DNA of 32,429 bases. Origin: Bacteroidales bacterium (GTDB lineage Bacteria; Bacteroidota; Bacteroidia; Bacteroidales; P3). Shown here piece after piece: positions 30,299-32,429 of this stretch (position 1 is the first letter of the stretch; every line of letters starts with the position of its first letter). The notes beneath the pieces were generated by a model. It had not been told where the DNA came from. It saw nothing but the letters and a program-made list of their open reading frames with translations, and did not search any database. The position numbers and the translations under genes were made by a program. The stretch spans positions 1-32,429 of the forward strand of contig JAKSMR010000030.1 in NCBI GenBank assembly GCA_024400495.1, in the 5' to 3' direction.

Positions 30299-32429
30299 AT
30301 GTACAAAATTGTAAAGAAAGAGCAACTTACCGAAACCATCTATTTGATGGATGTTGTTGCACCTTGGATTGCCGAGAACGGTCTTCCCGGCCAGTTCGTA
30401 ATCGTTATCCCTCACGAGAAGGGTGAACGTGTACCTCTCACTATCTGCGACCTCGACAAAGAGCGCCAGACCGTAACCATCGTCTTCCAGGTCGTTGGTG
30501 AATCTACCGAACGTCTGAAGAACATGAATGAAGGCGACGAGATCTTCACCATCGTTGGTCCTCTCGGCCGTGCTTCCGAGCTCATCGACGAGAAGAAGGA
30601 AGGCAAGCTCGAAGGCAAGCGCATCCTCTTCGTTGCTGGTGGCGTTGGTACCGCTCCCATCTATCCCCAGGCCAAATGGTGCAAAGAGAATGGCGTTGCA
30701 TGCGACGTTATCCTCGGCGCTCGTAACAAGAGCCTCATCTTCTTCGAGGAGAAGATGCGTGCCGTATGCGACAACCTCTATGTCATGACCGACGACGGCT
30801 CCTATATGGAGAAAGGTCTCGTTACCAACAAGATCCAGGACCTCGTAGAGAACAAGGGCGTTAAGTACGACACCTGCGTAGCTATCGGTCCTCTCCCCAT
30901 GATGAAGTTCGTCTGCCTCACCACCAAGAACTACGACCTCCGCACCATCGTCTCCCTCAACTCCATGATGGTAGACGGTACCGGTATGTGCGGCGCTTGC
31001 CGTGTTACCGTAGGCGACCAGGTTAAGTTCACCTGTGTCGATGGTCCCGAGTTCGACGGCCACCTCGTCGACTTCAATGGTGCTATGAAGCGTCTTGCTA
31101 AGCCCGACCTCAACAAATATCGCATCGCTACTGCTGCTGCCGATGGCGGTCCTGCCGACCACAAGTGCAACCTCACCAATGCCGTTGCCGCCGAGGTAGC
31201 CAAAGCCACCAACCGTCAGAAACCCGAAGAGCAGGATCCTAAGGTTCGTGCCACCAACTTCGAAGAGGTTTCCTACGGCTTTACCGTAGAGCAGGCTGTT
31301 GCCGAGGCTAAACGTTGCCTCAACTGCAAGAAACCCCTCTGCCGTACCAAGTGCCCCGTAAGCATCGACATCCCCGCATTCATCCACGCTGTTTCCGAGC
31401 AGGATTTCCGTGGTGCTGCCAAGATCATCGCTCAGGACTCCGCTCTTCCCGCAGTCTGCGGTCGTGTATGTCCTCAGGAGAACCAATGCGAAGGCAAGTG
31501 TATCCTCGGCGTTAAGGGCGAGCCCATCGCTATCGGCGCTCTCGAGCGTTTCGTTGCCGACTGGAACCGCGAGAACAAGGACGACAAGCCCGTCGAGCGT
31601 CCCGCTTCCAACGGCAAGAAAGTGGCCATCATCGGTTCCGGTCCTACCGGTCTCACCTGCGCCGGCGACCTCGCCAAGAAGGGCTACGACGTAACCATCT
31701 TCGAGGCTCTCCAGCATGCTGGTGGCGTGCTCGTCTATGGTATCCCCGAGTTCCGTCTTCCCAAGCAGAAAGTTGTGGCTCCCGAAATCGAGAACCTCAA
31801 GAAACTGGGTGTCAAGATCGAGACCAACGTCATCATCGGCAAGTCCCTCACCATCGACGAGCTCTTCGACAAATACGGCTTCAAGGCTGTCTACGTAGGC
31901 TCTGGTGCCGGTCTTCCCAAGTTCATGGGCAACCCCGGCGAGACCCTCGTAGGTGTTATCTCCGCCAACGAGCTCCTCACCCGTACCAACCTCATGCACG
32001 GCTACGACGAGAAGTACGATACTCCTATCGTCCTCGGCAAGAAAGTCGCCGTCATTGGTGGTGGTAACGTAGCTATGGATGCCGCCCGTACCGCTAAGCG
32101 TCTCGGCTCCGACGTCACCATCGTCTACCGTCGCGACCAGGCCAACATGCCCGCTCGTCGTGAAGAGGTCCACCACGCTATGGAAGAAGGCGTAGAGTTC
32201 GCTTTCCTCACCAATCCTACTGAATATATCGGCGACGAAAACGGCAACGTAGCTGCCATGAAGTGCGTCAAGATGGAGCTCGGCGAGCCCGACGAGAAAG
32301 GCCGTCAGAAGACCAGCGTCATCGCAGGTAGCGAGTTCGAGATGCCCGTAGATACCGTCGTTGTTGCTCTCGGCACCAACCCCAACCCCCTCATCAAGAG
32401 CACCACTCCCGGTCTTGAGACCGAAAGCT
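30299..32429 (+). CDS. NfnA/GltD-type fusion: FAD/NAD-binding subunit joined to NADPH-dependent glutamate synthase-like protein (3' end cut)
   Basis: At least 710 residues are visible and the frame runs off the window. The first ~290 residues resemble the dihydroorotate dehydrogenase electron-transfer/NfnA type: a ferredoxin-reductase-like FAD domain, LFVAGGVGTAPIYPQAKW for NAD binding, and a cluster site DGTGMCGACRVTVGDQVKFTC split at Cys231, Cys234 and Cys246. The rest resembles the GltD/NfnB type: CLNCKKPLCRTKCP from Cys340 and CGRVCPQENQCEGKC for two 4Fe-4S clusters, VAIIGSGPTGLTCAGDL (near 440) for FAD, and VIGGGNVAMDAARTAKRLG (near 585) for NADPH. NfnAB catalyses transhydrogenation between NADH, NADPH and ferredoxin by electron bifurcation; that role is inferred. 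Codon use is strongly biased, suggesting high expression. The next genes are not visible. Confidence 0.9.
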   Translation, partial: MYKIVKKEQLTETIYLMDVVAPWIAENGLPGQFVIVIPHEKGERVPLTICDLDKERQTVTIVFQVVGESTERLKNMNEGDEIFTIVGPLGRASELIDEKKEGKLEGKRILFVAGGVGTAPIYPQAKWCKENGVACDVILGARNKSLIFFEEKMRAVCDNLYVMTDDGSYMEKGLVTNKIQDLVENKGVKYDTCVAIGPLPMMKFVCLTTKNYDLRTIVSLNSMMVDGTGMCGACRVTVGDQVKFTCVDGPEFDGHLVDFNGAMKRLAKPDLNKYRIATAAADGGPADHKCNLTNAVAAEVAKATNRQKPEEQDPKVRATNFEEVSYGFTVEQAVAEAKRCLNCKKPLCRTKCPVSIDIPAFIHAVSEQDFRGAAKIIAQDSALPAVCGRVCPQENQCEGKCILGVKGEPIAIGALERFVADWNRENKDDKPVERPASNGKKVAIIGSGPTGLTCAGDLAKKGYDVTIFEALQHAGGVLVYGIPEFRLPKQKVVAPEIENLKKLGVKIETNVIIGKSLTIDELFDKYGFKAVYVGSGAGLPKFMGNPGETLVGVISANELLTRTNLMHGYDEKYDTPIVLGKKVAVIGGGNVAMDAARTAKRLGSDVTIVYRRDQANMPARREEVHHAMEEGVEFAFLTNPTEYIGDENGNVAAMKCVKMELGEPDEKGRQKTSVIAGSEFEMPVDTVVVALGTNPNPLIKSTTPGLETES

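Noticed and set aside
30194-32176. Long minus-strand open frame opposite the NfnA/GltD-like gene
   Set aside because: The sense frame has all flavin, cluster and nucleotide motifs. The antisense frame is explained by the strong codon bias of the sense gene.

Overview
This window looks like chromosomal DNA of a Bacteroidota bacterium, most likely a gut- or rumen-type Bacteroidales. The evidence is a giant secreted protein ending in a type IX secretion (T9SS, gliding-motility-type) sorting domain, a DUF5723-type outer-membrane protein, a LolA-like carrier, an NfnA/GltD-type fusion protein, almost no Shine-Dalgarno sequences, and two promoters matching the Bacteroidota form (TTTG, about 19-20 bases, TAnnTTTG). 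There are no rRNA or tRNA genes, insertion sequences, phage genes or CRISPR arrays that I can see.

Layout. Positions 189-8549 carry a plus-strand run of mostly housekeeping genes: yggS (PLP homeostasis), a small TSCPD protein, a YitT-family membrane protein, rpe, an RlmI-like rRNA methyltransferase, folE, a LolA-like periplasmic carrier, tsaB (tRNA t6A synthesis), a DppB-like permease and a DUF362 lipoprotein. It ends at a good hairpin terminator. Positions 8639-13023 are minus strand: an NTP_transf_5 nucleotidyltransferase overlapping a family-2 glycosyltransferase, then pepD with its own promoter and terminator, then a hypothetical protein. Positions 13518-16474 return to the plus strand with an MTA/SAH-deaminase-like amidohydrolase and an oligopeptide-type substrate-binding lipoprotein. 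After a 414-base repeat-rich gap with a clear promoter, 16889-20119 holds a likely envelope cluster (large lipoprotein, DUF5723 barrel, small lipoprotein). It is followed by der, an S4-domain RNA-binding protein, a GltS-like symporter and a 2216-residue T9SS-exported repeat protein. The window ends inside an NfnA/GltD-like flavoprotein fusion.

Most unusual features. (1) The giant protein has about 31 units of ~54 residues. Cysteines are placed in a complementary way in alternating unit types, like opening and closing brackets, and a five-unit super-repeat is visible. (2) Three intergenic regions (13349-13447, 16503-16590, 21979-22055) each hold a tandem array with the same 11-base period but unrelated unit sequences; this is one DNA helical turn. 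(3) A ~33-base intergenic element occurs twice (51-82 and 5641-5674), upstream of yggS and tsaB. All functional names rest on motif recognition by eye; no database search was run.
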